A DNA stretch of 64,000 bases from Aldehydirespirator sp965219165 (GCA_965219165.1 CBDCMW010000002.1:2914001-2978000); one strand, 5' to 3'. Shown: positions 45,456 through 54,347, counted from the stretch's first letter. The notes: a model not told the origin generated them from the letters alone. Numbers and translations are program-made.

Positions 45456-46268
45456 GTGGAACTCGAACGGGCTGTAGCGGTCGTGACTGGCGCCGCCAGC
45501 GGCATAGGGCGTTCGCTGGCCCGGGCGCTGGCGCTAGATGCCGGTGCGGTCGTGGTGACGGCCGACATCGACGGGACCGGCGCCGAGGCGGTCGCTGAGG
45601 AGATCGCGGCCAGCGTCGGAGCCGGCCGCATGGCCGGGTTCGCGGCCGAGATCGACGTTACTGACGAAGCAGCGGTTGTAGCTCTGATCGAGCTGGTCGA
45701 AGCGCGCCTCGGCCCGATCGAGCTGTGGTGCGGCAATGCAGGCATCTCCATCGTCGGTGGAGCGGAGCGTCCCGACGAGGAGTGGAACCATGTGTGGGAT
45801 GTGAACCTGATGGCCCATGTGATCGCCTGCCGGCATCTCGTGCCACGATGGGTGGGGCGAGGCTCGGGCCACCTGCTCGTGACCGCCTCGGCTGCCGGGC
45901 TGCTGACCGGACTGGGAACCGCGTCATATGCGGTCACCAAGCACGCGGCTGTGGCGCTGGCCGAGTGGATCGCCATCGAGCACGGGGATGACGGCGTGAG
46001 GGTGTCTTGCCTGTGTCCCCAGGGGGTGCGCACCCCGATGACCGAGGCGGACGGCGTGCTCGGGGTGAACCAGGTGCAGGCACTGGGCCTTATGGAGCCC
46101 GAGGAGGTGGCGGCCAAGACCCTGGAGGCGCTGCGGGAGGACCGCTTCCTGATACTGCCCCACCCTGAGGTGACGACCTACGAGCAGCGCCGGGCCGGCG
46201 ACCGGCAGCGCTGGTTGGCCGGGATGCGGCGGATGCGGCGAGGACTTCTGGGGACTCCGAGCCCCTAG
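45456..46268 (+). CDS. SDR family oxidoreductase
   Basis: This classical SDR of 270 residues has VAVVTGAASGIGRSLA, TADIDGTG (NAD-type acidic residue), LWCGNAGISIVGG, HLLVTASAAGLLTG and YAVTKHAAVALAE (Tyr and Lys of the active site), with a longer C-terminal tail (LPHPEVTTYEQRRAGD) typical of actinobacterial members. The substrate is unknown. It is convergent with the next gene. The two stop codons share the palindrome CTAG (46265-46268). It starts with GTG, nine bases after the PAP2 gene. Confidence 0.87.
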   Translation: MELERAVAVVTGAASGIGRSLARALALDAGAVVVTADIDGTGAEAVAEEIAASVGAGRMAGFAAEIDVTDEAAVVALIELVEARLGPIELWCGNAGISIVGGAERPDEEWNHVWDVNLMAHVIACRHLVPRWVGRGSGHLLVTASAAGLLTGLGTASYAVTKHAAVALAEWIAIEHGDDGVRVSCLCPQGVRTPMTEADGVLGVNQVQALGLMEPEEVAAKTLEALREDRFLILPHPEVTTYEQRRAGDRQRWLAGMRRMRRGLLGTPSP

Positions 46269-47266
46269 GGAGCGGCGGCGGGAGCCAGCGCTCTGACCAC
46301 TTCGAACGCGTCGACGCCTTGAACCGGCAGCACCATGGGTGCCGGGCAGGTCACGCCGTTGTCGATGAAACGTTGGATATGGGCGCGGCATTCCTCGGGC
46401 GAGCCGTGGACCAGCAGGTCGTCCACCACGCTCTCAGGGATCTTCTCGAGGGAGCCTCGCCGGTCGCCCGCCTCCCACTGGGCCCAGTGCTCACCGAGCG
46501 CACCGGTTCGTCCGAGCCAGGTGTGGAACGCTCGGTACACCGGGACGTTGAGGTACGCGGCCAGTATGAACCGGCCCGCGGCGATGGCTGCTTCGCGATC
46601 AGGATTGGGCAGCACGAAGATGCGGGCCACGACCTCGGCGGTCGGACTCTCGTCTCTTACGATTCTGCACACGCGCTCTGCGTCGTGAGCTGACAGCCAG
46701 TTGATGATGGCGCCGTCGCCCTCGCGTGCGGCGAGCCGCAGCATGCGCTCTCGCAGTGCCGCCACGAAGATGGGGACAGGCTCGTCGACCCTCACGCCGA
46801 GCTTGAATCCCCGCACCGAGAAGGTGTCGTAGTCCTCTGTGACTTTCTCGCCGCTCATGGCCGCTCTCAGGAAGCGGATCGTGTCGCGGACACGGTGGTA
46901 GGGCCGGTCGAAGGAGGCAGCGTTCCAGCGGCCGACGATGACGTCCGACGACGAGCCGATGCCGAGGACGAAACGTCCCGGCGCGGCCGAGGCCAGCGAC
47001 GCCGCCGACTGGGCCAGCAGAGCCGGGCCGCGGGTGTAGACCGGGAGGATCGCCGTACCTAGCCGCAACGACGGCGCCCATGCCGACGCGAGAGCGAGGG
47101 TGGTGAGGCCGTCGAAGCCGTCGGCCTCCGCTGACCAGACGTCGGTGTAGCCGAGATCGACGAGCTCCTCGAAGCGCTCGCGCTGCGAGTGCAGGGGGCC
47201 TGCGAAGGGCACCGTGATGCCGTGTCTTTGGGTATGGCTCTGAATCACAGCCCGAAAGGATGTCAC
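46265..47266 (-). CDS. luciferase-like (F420-type) oxidoreductase
   Basis: The 333-residue protein of the luciferase-like family has DLGYTDVWSAEADGFDGLTT, LRLGTAILPVYTRGPALLAQ, FVLGIGSSSDVIVGRWN and DEPVPIFVAALRERMLRLA, matching F420-dependent enzymes. The substrate is unknown. GTG at 47266 is the first start. Later GTGs (for example at VIQSHTQRHG) are possible. It is divergent from a small conserved gene. Confidence 0.83.
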   Translation of the reverse strand: MTSFRAVIQSHTQRHGITVPFAGPLHSQRERFEELVDLGYTDVWSAEADGFDGLTTLALASAWAPSLRLGTAILPVYTRGPALLAQSAASLASAAPGRFVLGIGSSSDVIVGRWNAASFDRPYHRVRDTIRFLRAAMSGEKVTEDYDTFSVRGFKLGVRVDEPVPIFVAALRERMLRLAAREGDGAIINWLSAHDAERVCRIVRDESPTAEVVARIFVLPNPDREAAIAAGRFILAAYLNVPVYRAFHTWLGRTGALGEHWAQWEAGDRRGSLEKIPESVVDDLLVHGSPEECRAHIQRFIDNGVTCPAPMVLPVQGVDAFEVVRALAPAAAP

Positions 47267-47288
47267 ACCCCCTCGCCATTATGTGAAT

Positions 47289-47495
47289 ATGACCGATCAA
47301 CTGGTTCTAATCGACATCGTTCCCGCCGAGGTTCCCGCAGACAAGGCCGCCGCGAAGGCCAGCTGGCATCTGGACCCCGCCACTTGCGAGCTCGGCAGGC
47401 GCGGAGTGGCCCGGGCCCGCAAGGCCCTGCAGGCCGCCCGCACTCCGGCCCGGACCGATACCGTCCCCAGCCCCGACCTGCCTGCCGCAGCCTGA
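47289..47495 (+). CDS. small conserved actinobacterial protein of unknown function
   Basis: The 68-residue product contains ASWHLDPATCELGRRGVARA followed by RKALQAARTP. The pattern 'LD..T...GR.GVA.AR..L' resembles small uncharacterised actinobacterial proteins that I have met before, so this is probably a real gene. A GTG at 47283 is also in frame. The function is unknown. Confidence 0.55.
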   Translation: MTDQLVLIDIVPAEVPADKAAAKASWHLDPATCELGRRGVARARKALQAARTPARTDTVPSPDLPAAA

Positions 47496-47601
47496 TCGCT
47501 GCGGCAGTCGCCCTATCGCCCCTGACCGACTGCCGGCCGCGGGGCCACAGATGACAACAAGCCACGTCTTGTGGAAGCACCCGGCGAATGAGGCAGCCGT
47601 C

Positions 47602-48261
47602 ATGTCGTGTCGAAGACCCCAAGCACTCGCACCGCTCGCTCTCGTGCTACTGCTGCTCTCGGGCGCTTGTACGACTGAGGCCGGCGACCCTGCTGAAGCG
47701 ACCGCACGGGCGCCCGGCTCCCTAGCGACCGCTGCCGGCCGGTCTGTCGCGGGCGGGCGCGATCCCCCGGCGGACTCAGCTCTCAGCGGTGGCGTCGTCG
47801 CCGTTGCTGAGGACGTCGAAACTGGATGGACTCCCAATGCTGTCGTCGAGCGCATCATCGACGGAGACACGCTCGTCGCGAAGGTCGGAGACCATTCTGA
47901 GACGGTTCGCCTCATCGGCATCGACACTCCCGAATCGGTGGCGCCCACCCGCCCAGTGCAGTGCTACGGCAAGGAGGCGTCGCTGCATCTCGAAGCGCTG
48001 CTTCCTGCCGGGACCGAGATAACGCTGGTACGCGATGCGGAGGCCCGCGACACCTACGACCGGCTGCTGGGCTACGTCGTTCGATCCCGCGACGGCCTCT
48101 TCGTAAACCTGGAGCTCGTCGCAACCGGGCACGCCGCGGTGTTGAACTATCCGCCCAACGATCACTACGCCGATGCCCTCGCCCGGGTCGAAGCGGAGGC
48201 GGTAGCGGCCGGCCGCGGGCTGTGGAGTGCCTGTGGCGGCCCTGACGTGCCGTTGGACTGA
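47602..48261 (+). CDS. thermonuclease-family (staphylococcal nuclease-like) lipoprotein
   Basis: The 219-residue precursor has the lipoprotein signal LAPLALVLLLLSGACTTE with its lipobox. A disordered linker precedes an SNase domain (~85-215) with VERIIDGDTLVAKVG, VRLIGIDTPESVAP and YGKEASLHLEALLPAG, then DTYDRLLGYVV, GHAAVLNY and GLWSACGG. The catalytic Asp, Thr and Arg residues of staphylococcal nuclease are present. It would act outside the membrane, on nucleic acids. The ATG at 47602 starts the signal sequence. An upstream ATG at 47551 would add 17 residues. Confidence 0.85.
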   Translation: MSCRRPQALAPLALVLLLLSGACTTEAGDPAEATARAPGSLATAAGRSVAGGRDPPADSALSGGVVAVAEDVETGWTPNAVVERIIDGDTLVAKVGDHSETVRLIGIDTPESVAPTRPVQCYGKEASLHLEALLPAGTEITLVRDAEARDTYDRLLGYVVRSRDGLFVNLELVATGHAAVLNYPPNDHYADALARVEAEAVAAGRGLWSACGGPDVPLD

Positions 48262-48346
48262 CCACCGCGCCTTCGGTGTCCAATCCCTGTCCACGGCCGA
48301 GCGTTGGCAGTCTCGGGGCGCACGCGGGGCAGGTTCACCGCGCCGT

Positions 48347-48372
48347 CGGTGTGCACGACCGGTGTGCACGAG
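48347..48372. repeat. 13-bp tandem repeat with two GTGCAC palindromes
   Basis: The segment CGGTGTGCACGA is repeated directly at 48347-48359 and 48360-48372, in the 191-bp gap upstream of the ChbG-like gene. Two evenly spaced palindromes could bind a regulator, which is speculative. Confidence 0.45.
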
Positions 48373-48452
48373 ACGCCTCGCAGCGACACGGCCGCGGAGT
48401 GCGCACAGACGCCGTTACCGGCACAGCGTCGGGGTGAGATACCGTCAAGGCG

Positions 48453-49292
48453 GTGGAATCGCTGGTGGAGCGACTCGGGTACCCGCCCGATGCGAGGCTC
48501 GTCATCATCAGCGCGGACCGCATCGGCACCACCCACTCCTCCACTGCCGGGGGTTACCGGGCGCTGCGGGAGGGTGCGGCCACAACCGGCACGATCGCAA
48601 TGCCCGGCGTGTGGGCCCGCCACGCCGCGGAGCTGTACCGAGGCGAAGACCTTGGCGTCCATCTCACGCTCAACTCCGAACTCGATTGCTTCCGGTGGGG
48701 CCCGATCACCAACGCTCCGAGCCTTCTCGACGGCGACGGCGGGTTTCCTCGCACACTGCAGGACTTGTGGGACCACGCCGACCTCGACGAGGTCCGTCGG
48801 GAGTGCCGTGCGCAGCTCGAGCGGGCTGTGCTGTGGGGATTCGACGTAACCCACCTCACGACCCATATGGCTGCGCTGCAACAGCGCCCCGAGTTCTTCG
48901 ACGTGCTCCTCGACCTGGCTGTCGCCTTCGACCTGCCCCTGCGGCTAGAGGGCGCCGACGCAGAAGCCAACGCCGGATTCCCGTTCCGGTCCCTGGCAAT
49001 GGCGGAGGGCGTAGTCTTCCCCGACCACTTCCGGCTCATCCGAGGCGACGCTCGTCGCCATGTGATCGAGCAACTGGCCGACTTGACACCAGGGGTCACC
49101 GAGCTGTCGCTGTGTCCCGCGCTCGACGAGCCTGAGATCCATGCCGTCGACCCCGCTGCGGCGGGCCGGGTGGACGACCTTGGTCTAGCCCTGTCCGTCG
49201 AGATGGCCGAGATGCTTCAAGAGTCCGGAGCTGGAGCGGTCGGCTACCGTGCGCTTCGCGGCGCCCAGAGGCGAGCCCGGCACCGGATCTGA
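48453..49292 (+). CDS. ChbG/HpnK (YdjC)-family deacetylase-like protein with altered metal site
   Basis: The 279-residue protein follows the family pattern: IISADRIGTTHSSTAGGYRA, then GTIAMPGVWARHAAEL, LGVHLTLNSELDCFRWGPIT and VTHLTTHMAALQQRPEFFDV. In typical members the first motif reads ADD, with the second Asp bound to the metal. Here it is Arg (ADR). In the last motif the usual LDxH is LTTH. Both His residues remain. It may be inactive or use another chemistry. GTG start at 48453. Confidence 0.78.
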   Translation: MESLVERLGYPPDARLVIISADRIGTTHSSTAGGYRALREGAATTGTIAMPGVWARHAAELYRGEDLGVHLTLNSELDCFRWGPITNAPSLLDGDGGFPRTLQDLWDHADLDEVRRECRAQLERAVLWGFDVTHLTTHMAALQQRPEFFDVLLDLAVAFDLPLRLEGADAEANAGFPFRSLAMAEGVVFPDHFRLIRGDARRHVIEQLADLTPGVTELSLCPALDEPEIHAVDPAAAGRVDDLGLALSVEMAEMLQESGAGAVGYRALRGAQRRARHRI

Positions 49293-49362
49293 CCTCTGTC
49301 GCCTACCCTCCCATGGAGGGCCCGCGGCCGTACGGGGACACCTCGCGCGGCACCTGCCGGTC

Positions 49363-49737
49363 TCAGCGCAGACGGGCGAGAGCCGTTCGGAGCTGCGGCG
49401 ACCGCAGAAGGGGTCGCCAGCCGTCAAAGAGCAGCACCTGGTCTCCCTCGAGCTTCATCCGGCCAGACATATACGCCGCCTCCAGCGACAGCCCGCCCTG
49501 CCAGGCCTGCACGAAGTCGGGGTAGGACCAGGACAGCAGCATGTCGGGCCGAGGATGGCGCCCCGCCACCATGCTCACGCGGCCCTCAGCCACCACGGCA
49601 TGGAAGGATGCTGCGCCGGACGGCGAGCCGCTCACAGTGACCTGCGCCACCCCGTCTGCCGCGCCGTGGGCCTCCACAGACTCCAGCTCGGAGGCGACGG
49701 ACTCCAGCCATCCCTCGCTGAGAGGTTCGGGCGTCAC
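49363..49737 (-). CDS. SCP-2-like lipid-binding domain protein
   Basis: The 124-residue product has the fold pattern of sterol-carrier-like domains: FHAVVAEGRVSMVAGRHPRP, LLSWSYPDFVQAWQGGLSLE and AAYMSGRMKLEGDQVLLFDG, where 'G.++.EGD...+' is typical. No enzyme motif is present. GTG at 49737 lies one base after the mca stop, so the gene is probably co-transcribed with mca. Confidence 0.75.
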   Translation of the reverse strand: MTPEPLSEGWLESVASELESVEAHGAADGVAQVTVSGSPSGAASFHAVVAEGRVSMVAGRHPRPDMLLSWSYPDFVQAWQGGLSLEAAYMSGRMKLEGDQVLLFDGWRPLLRSPQLRTALARLR

Positions 49738-49738
49738 T

Positions 49739-50626
49739 TCAGCCCGACCCGCCGGCCGGTTCCGTCCGCAGGCCCTCGAACAGGTCGCGCTCGGGCAGCT
49801 CCGCGGGGCGCGAGCCGCGGGCCAGCACATAGTCGTCGTAAGGATGGATAGAGCGCTCGACCTCCGGGGGCAGCCCGAACCAGAAGGTCGACTCGGGGTC
49901 GATCTGGGTGGCGTGGGCCAGCAGGCCCTCGATACGCGCGTCGATGAACCCGTCAACAGGAACCTGAGTGGTTATCTGGTCGTCAGTAGAGGGGCGCTTG
50001 AACCACCAGTCGCCGTACGGCGACTCCAATCCGAGATCCTTGAACGCTCGGTGGCGTTCCTCAATGCGCTTGCGCGACCACAGGGTGTAGTAGAGCTTGG
50101 CTGGCCCCCACGGCTCGCCGAGGTCGGGACGGTACTGGGCGTCCCCGGCGCGCTCGAAGGCGGGGACGGAGATGTCGTGGACCCGCACGTGGTCCGGATG
50201 CATGTACCCCCCCTGTTCCTCGGGATAGGTCACCATCACCTGGGGCCGGTGCTGGCGGATCACGGCCACGAGCCGGCCCACCGCCTCCTCCAGCTCGGCG
50301 CTGGCGAAGCAGTCGGGGTGGGCGTTGGCTTCCGATCCCTCCATGCCCGAGTCGCGATAACCGAGCATCACCACCTCGTCGTAGCCGATCACTGCCGCGG
50401 CCCGGGCCAGTTCCTCGGCGCGTATTTCGGCCAGCTTCTCGGCCATCGAGGGCTTGTCCAGCGCCGGGTTGAGGATCTCGCCCTCCTCTCCTCCCGTGCA
50501 GCACACCAGCACCGTGAGCACACCCTCGGCGTGGTAGCGGGCCACCGTGGGTGCGCCCTTGGAGGCCTCGTCGTCGGGATGGGCATGAACGGTGAGCAAG
50601 CAGAGCCGGCCGGCCGAAGTCGCCAT
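49739..50626 (-). CDS. mca: mycothiol S-conjugate amidase
   Basis: The 295-residue zinc amidase belongs to the PIG-L/LmbE family. The metal site is LLTVHAHPDDEASKGAP (AHPDD) and the far-side His lies in GGYMHPDHVRVHDISV. Mca-type features include VLVCCTGGEEGEILNPAL and LGYRDSGMEGSEAN. It cleaves mycothiol-drug conjugates to a mercapturic acid and GlcN-Ins. MshB, which deacetylates the precursor, is the close relative, but the HPD and SGM loops and the 295-residue length fit Mca. It supports mycothiol use by this organism. Confidence 0.9.
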   Translation of the reverse strand: MATSAGRLCLLTVHAHPDDEASKGAPTVARYHAEGVLTVLVCCTGGEEGEILNPALDKPSMAEKLAEIRAEELARAAAVIGYDEVVMLGYRDSGMEGSEANAHPDCFASAELEEAVGRLVAVIRQHRPQVMVTYPEEQGGYMHPDHVRVHDISVPAFERAGDAQYRPDLGEPWGPAKLYYTLWSRKRIEERHRAFKDLGLESPYGDWWFKRPSTDDQITTQVPVDGFIDARIEGLLAHATQIDPESTFWFGLPPEVERSIHPYDDYVLARGSRPAELPERDLFEGLRTEPAGGSG

Positions 50627-50675
50627 GGCCGGTGAAGCTAGCGCCGTAGCACGCCGCAGCGCGCCGCTCGGCCTC

Positions 50676-51917
50676 TCAGGAAGTCGGAGTCCTCGATCCC
50701 AGCGGCTCGAAGACCATCGCAGTGTCGTCGTCTCGGTTGGTGAGGAACCAGCCGCATATCTCGGCCAGGCGCTCGCGTCCCTCGTCCGGGCCGCTGGCTA
50801 TCAGGGCGTCGCCGGACGCCAGCCGCACCTCGCCGCGCGGACGGTAGCGGTACTGGCCCCCTCGGCGGATCGCCAGCACGGTGAAGCCGGGCTCGATGTT
50901 CAGCCTGAGGTCGCCCAGCGTCCTGCCGTCGGCCTCGGAGCCCTCCGCCACCGGGATGTGCACTGCTACCTCGTCGCTGTCGCCGAGCGCTACGGCCAGT
51001 ATCGGGTGGATCTGTTCCTGGCGCTCGATGATCCACACCATCTGCTGAGCCTGGTCTCCCAGATCCTCCGCCGCTTGCGACAGGTGCAGCAGCCCCCGCA
51101 GGCCCGAGTGGTCGACGTGTTCCCTGGCGGCGCGCAGCACCCACTCCTCCAGACGGTCCTTCATCTCGTCAAGACGGTCCTCCAGGTGGCGGACCTCAGC
51201 AGCGAGGCTCTCATCCCGTAGCACCAGCGATGAGTAGGCCAAGCCGACAGCCACCTCCGAGAGGTCCTTCATCTCCACCAGCACGTCCACCGCCCGGTCG
51301 AGGTCTGTGGCGATCGGGCCGTCGGGCTCCTCCGGTGGCACCCAGTCCGGAGACCCGGCCAGGTTGCGCAGCTCGACGATCCCGTCGGGCGAGCCCCGCA
51401 GGAACAGCACGTCGTCCGGGACGAGAACCGTGTCGCCGCCCACATCGGTGATCCACTCCCGCTCCCGGCGCACGGCCATCACCCGCATGCCCATCTTGGC
51501 CGGCATCTCGTGGTCGGCGAGGCGGCGGTGGGCGAGCAGCGAGCCGTCCGAGACCAGCACCCGGTGCGACACCTCCTCGGCCGCGCTCAGATCGGCCACG
51601 AGCTCGGCCGGTATGCCGACCCGGTGCGTGACGATGCGGGCGATGTCGACAGCGTCGTTGGCGATGCGCTCGATAGCGGAGATCACCTGAAGCACCGACG
51701 ACATGCCGTCGGCGTCGCGGGGATGGCGCACAGCCAGAATGCACACGGCCCTCATGTCCTGCACGAGGTGGCTCATCCGCTCCTCGAGCGCGCCCACTTC
51801 GTCGGCCATGTCCGGATCGCCGAAGTACAGCGCGGCGTAGGCCAGGTCCACCATCAGCTCGGAGGTGTCCTTGGCCTCAGCCAGCATCTCCCGCAGATTG
51901 CGAGGTCTGTCTTCCAT
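50676..51917 (-). CDS. PhoU-like / RCK-C (TrkA-C) double-module protein
   Basis: The 413-residue cytoplasmic protein consists of two copies of a helical PhoU-like unit followed by an RCK-C (TrkA-C) unit. Helices begin DTSELMVDLAYAALYFGD and DLSEVAVGLAYSSLVLRD. RCK-C parts contain VMAVRREREWITDVGGDTVL and VLAIRRGGQYRYRPRGEVRL. RCK-C domains usually bind nucleotides, ions or second messengers. It lies 49 bp after a MgtE-like carrier gene on the same strand, so it is likely to be its gating subunit. Confidence 0.85.
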   Translation of the reverse strand: MEDRPRNLREMLAEAKDTSELMVDLAYAALYFGDPDMADEVGALEERMSHLVQDMRAVCILAVRHPRDADGMSSVLQVISAIERIANDAVDIARIVTHRVGIPAELVADLSAAEEVSHRVLVSDGSLLAHRRLADHEMPAKMGMRVMAVRREREWITDVGGDTVLVPDDVLFLRGSPDGIVELRNLAGSPDWVPPEEPDGPIATDLDRAVDVLVEMKDLSEVAVGLAYSSLVLRDESLAAEVRHLEDRLDEMKDRLEEWVLRAAREHVDHSGLRGLLHLSQAAEDLGDQAQQMVWIIERQEQIHPILAVALGDSDEVAVHIPVAEGSEADGRTLGDLRLNIEPGFTVLAIRRGGQYRYRPRGEVRLASGDALIASGPDEGRERLAEICGWFLTNRDDDTAMVFEPLGSRTPTS

Positions 51918-51966
51918 CAGGTCTCCCCTCGAAACATCGTAGGTCTCATGCGCCCCACCGTGCCCG

Positions 51967-53208
51967 TCAAACCAGACCCACCGCGACCGCGGCGACGATC
52001 AGCGTGAAAGCACCGACCAGGTCCAGCGAGGAAGTGACTATGGGAATGCCGTAGGTGTCGGGGTCGACCCCGAAGCGCACGGCCGCGAGCGTGCTGTAGT
52101 AGGCCACCACCACGATCAGCACTGTGGCCAACAGCCCGCCGAGCACGGCCAGCGCGACCAAGTCGGCCAGCGCAGGGCCCGCGTGGCCCGTCAAGCCGCC
52201 CGCGACCGAAGCCACCAAGCCGAGCAACGCGAAGACCGGGATCGCCAACGCGAACGTGGTGGCGAGGTCGACCCGGGCCTCCCCCGATGGCACCGCCGAG
52301 GGCCTGACCAGTCCGAGGTGCAGCTTGGTGGACAGCCGGCTCGACAGCACGCCCCCGAGCGCTCCGGCCGTGCTCAGGTAGCCCGGCAGCAGCACGAGCA
52401 GCACCGGGAACGTCAGGAAGTCGTCGATGCGCTTCTCCACGGTGATCCCGGCCACCAGGTCGAGCAACCCCGCCGCGACCAGCACCGGGATCGACTCGCG
52501 CATGATCGTGCGCAGCTCCACCAGCCTGCTCCGCAGCCCCCACACCGCTGAAGCCGTCGCCAGCAGCGCCAGCGTCCAGGCAATCGACGGCGTGAGGATC
52601 TCTGCTCCCGCCAGCTCGGCCGCCACCACCAGCGACGGCAGGGTCACCACGTCCCCGGCGACCGTGACCATCGGGGCGACCACGTTGTCGAGATCCCAGC
52701 CGAAGCGGACCGCGCCCGCCGCGGTTGCCAGAGTGATCGCCAGCACCACGAACGCGGCGATCAGACACCCCAGCGCCGAGATCACCACGAAGTCTGCGAG
52801 GCTCATAGTCGGCGAGACGTTGAAGGCCAGCGCCGCGCCCTTCGCCATCACCGCGAGCGCCACTCCGAGGACGAGGCTCAGCACCACCGACCCGGCCGCG
52901 TTCTGCATCATCACCGACTCCCGGCCACTTGACAGCCGGAACGTGCCGGCATGGATGCCGGTGCCGAGTCGACTGCCCAGAGCCCCGAAGATGTTCCCCT
53001 TCACCGCGATCGCCGCAGGCACCAGCAGCAACAAACCCGGCAGTTCTTCGAGGGTGTCGGTGATGGCCGCAAGAGTCAAACCGGCGACCAGGCTGGCGAC
53101 GGCTGCCATCACCAGGGCTCCGAAAGCGCCGCGGACCGCCAGCAGGTCGCGGCCCCAGCGCGTGGCCGCTCTGATCAGCGCTTGCCTCATGCGACCGCGT
53201 GCAGCCAT
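51967..53208 (-). CDS. MgtE/SLC41-type divalent-cation transporter, two-domain form without CBS
   Basis: The 413-residue membrane protein has two repeated SLC41 (MgtE membrane) domains. Each has LPGLLLLVPAAIAVKGNIFG or LLVLLPGYLSTAGALGGVLS and the SRL...HLG or SRLGTGIHAG pattern. The N-terminal cytoplasmic and CBS domains of canonical bacterial MgtE are absent. Mg2+ or another divalent cation is the likely substrate. The ATG at 53208 is used. The PhoU/RCK protein encoded downstream could supply regulation. Confidence 0.87.
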   Translation of the reverse strand: MAARGRMRQALIRAATRWGRDLLAVRGAFGALVMAAVASLVAGLTLAAITDTLEELPGLLLLVPAAIAVKGNIFGALGSRLGTGIHAGTFRLSSGRESVMMQNAAGSVVLSLVLGVALAVMAKGAALAFNVSPTMSLADFVVISALGCLIAAFVVLAITLATAAGAVRFGWDLDNVVAPMVTVAGDVVTLPSLVVAAELAGAEILTPSIAWTLALLATASAVWGLRSRLVELRTIMRESIPVLVAAGLLDLVAGITVEKRIDDFLTFPVLLVLLPGYLSTAGALGGVLSSRLSTKLHLGLVRPSAVPSGEARVDLATTFALAIPVFALLGLVASVAGGLTGHAGPALADLVALAVLGGLLATVLIVVVAYYSTLAAVRFGVDPDTYGIPIVTSSLDLVGAFTLIVAAVAVGLV

Positions 53209-53287
53209 GCAGCAAGTGTGCTCTGTCGAACGGAGCTTCGGCGTGATCTTTGCGCGTGGCATCGCCTGGCTTGGCTACCGTGCAGGC

Positions 53288-54082
53288 GTGGCAGTGATCG
53301 CTTTGGTCAACCAGAAGGGCGGGGTCGGCAAGACGACCACTGCACTCGGGCTGGCGTCGGCTGCGTGGACGCGGAGGATTCCCAGCCTTGTGGTCGACCT
53401 GGATCCCCAGGGAAACGCGACCACGGGACTTGGGGTGTGGTCGCCTGGCGCCAACGTGGACGACGCCCTGGCGTCTGACCGGCCTGGAATCGTCGCGGAC
53501 CTGGCCGTGCCGTCGGGGTGGCCCGCAGACAAGGGCCTCCCTCCCCGGGTGGTGGCATCCGCTCCGGCGCTCGCAGGCCGCGAGCGGCAGTTGCTCTCCG
53601 ACCCTGTCGGTGCCCAGGATCGACTCCGGGTTGCTCTGTCAGGAAACCGGAGCCTCGTGCTCATCGACTGTCCCCCGTCCCTGGGACTCTTGACAATCAA
53701 CGCGCTGTTCGCCGCGGATGCGGCCCTGGTCGTGACCGAGCCGAGCGCGTGGGCCTCCGACGGAGTGGCCGAGATCATGCGAACTATCGAACGCGTCGCA
53801 GCGAGAAAGCCCTCGGGCCTCGGCGTGGCGGGTGTGGCCGTCAATCGTCTGACTCGCACCCGTGACTCCCGCTACTGGAACGAGCAGCTCATCGCAGACC
53901 ACGGCCAGCTCGTGCTGCCGCCTGTCCGCATGCGGGCCGCAGTGGCCGAGGCCGCGGCACGCTCGCTTCCCATACACGCCCTTCCGCCCCGTCGGGGTGC
54001 GGCTGAGGCATGCGCCGAGTTCGATCAGGTCTACGATCTTGTGGTCGGTCCACAAGGCCCGGAGGATCGCGATGGTCTATGA
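53288..54082 (+). CDS. ParA-family ATPase (orphan)
   Basis: The 264-residue Walker-type ATPase has the deviant Walker A KGGVGKTTTALGLASAAW, LVVDLDPQGNATTGLG, LVLIDCPPSLGLLTINALFA and the C-terminal ParA end. No parB or centromere-like sites lie nearby, so it is not the chromosome partition locus. It overlaps a small membrane-protein gene by 11 bp, suggesting a positioning or membrane-localised role. GTG at 53288 is the only start near the family N-terminus. Confidence 0.87.
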   Translation: MAVIALVNQKGGVGKTTTALGLASAAWTRRIPSLVVDLDPQGNATTGLGVWSPGANVDDALASDRPGIVADLAVPSGWPADKGLPPRVVASAPALAGRERQLLSDPVGAQDRLRVALSGNRSLVLIDCPPSLGLLTINALFAADAALVVTEPSAWASDGVAEIMRTIERVAARKPSGLGVAGVAVNRLTRTRDSRYWNEQLIADHGQLVLPPVRMRAAVAEAAARSLPIHALPPRRGAAEACAEFDQVYDLVVGPQGPEDRDGL

Positions 54083-54347
54083 CCCCCGGCGCAGCCGGCC
54101 CCGCCACCAACCCGACGTGAACGAGGTCTCAGTCGTCGACACCCTGCTCGACGGCCCGATCGATCCGCCGCGGCACAACGGCCACGAGCCCGCTCCGACG
54201 CCCAGTTCCGGCGTGACGCCCGAACCACCCAGTGCGTGGAGCGAGAGGCTGTTGTACTCCGTGGGAATGTCAACGGTTCTGGGCGCAGCGGTAGGCCTGG
54301 TGGTATTGCGGTGGCTCTGGAAGACCCTTAAGAGGCGCAATCCCTGA
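54072..54347 (+). CDS. small C-tail membrane protein co-encoded with ParA
   Basis: The 91-residue product has a basic, proline-rich N-terminus (MVYDPRRSRPRHQPDVNEVS) and one C-terminal transmembrane segment (VLGAAVGLVVLRWL) followed by KTLKRRNP. The ATG at 54072 overlaps the end of parA in another frame, so it is almost certainly translated together with it. I do not recognise a family. It could tether the ParA protein to the membrane. Confidence 0.6.
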   Translation: MVYDPRRSRPRHQPDVNEVSVVDTLLDGPIDPPRHNGHEPAPTPSSGVTPEPPSAWSERLLYSVGMSTVLGAAVGLVVLRWLWKTLKRRNP

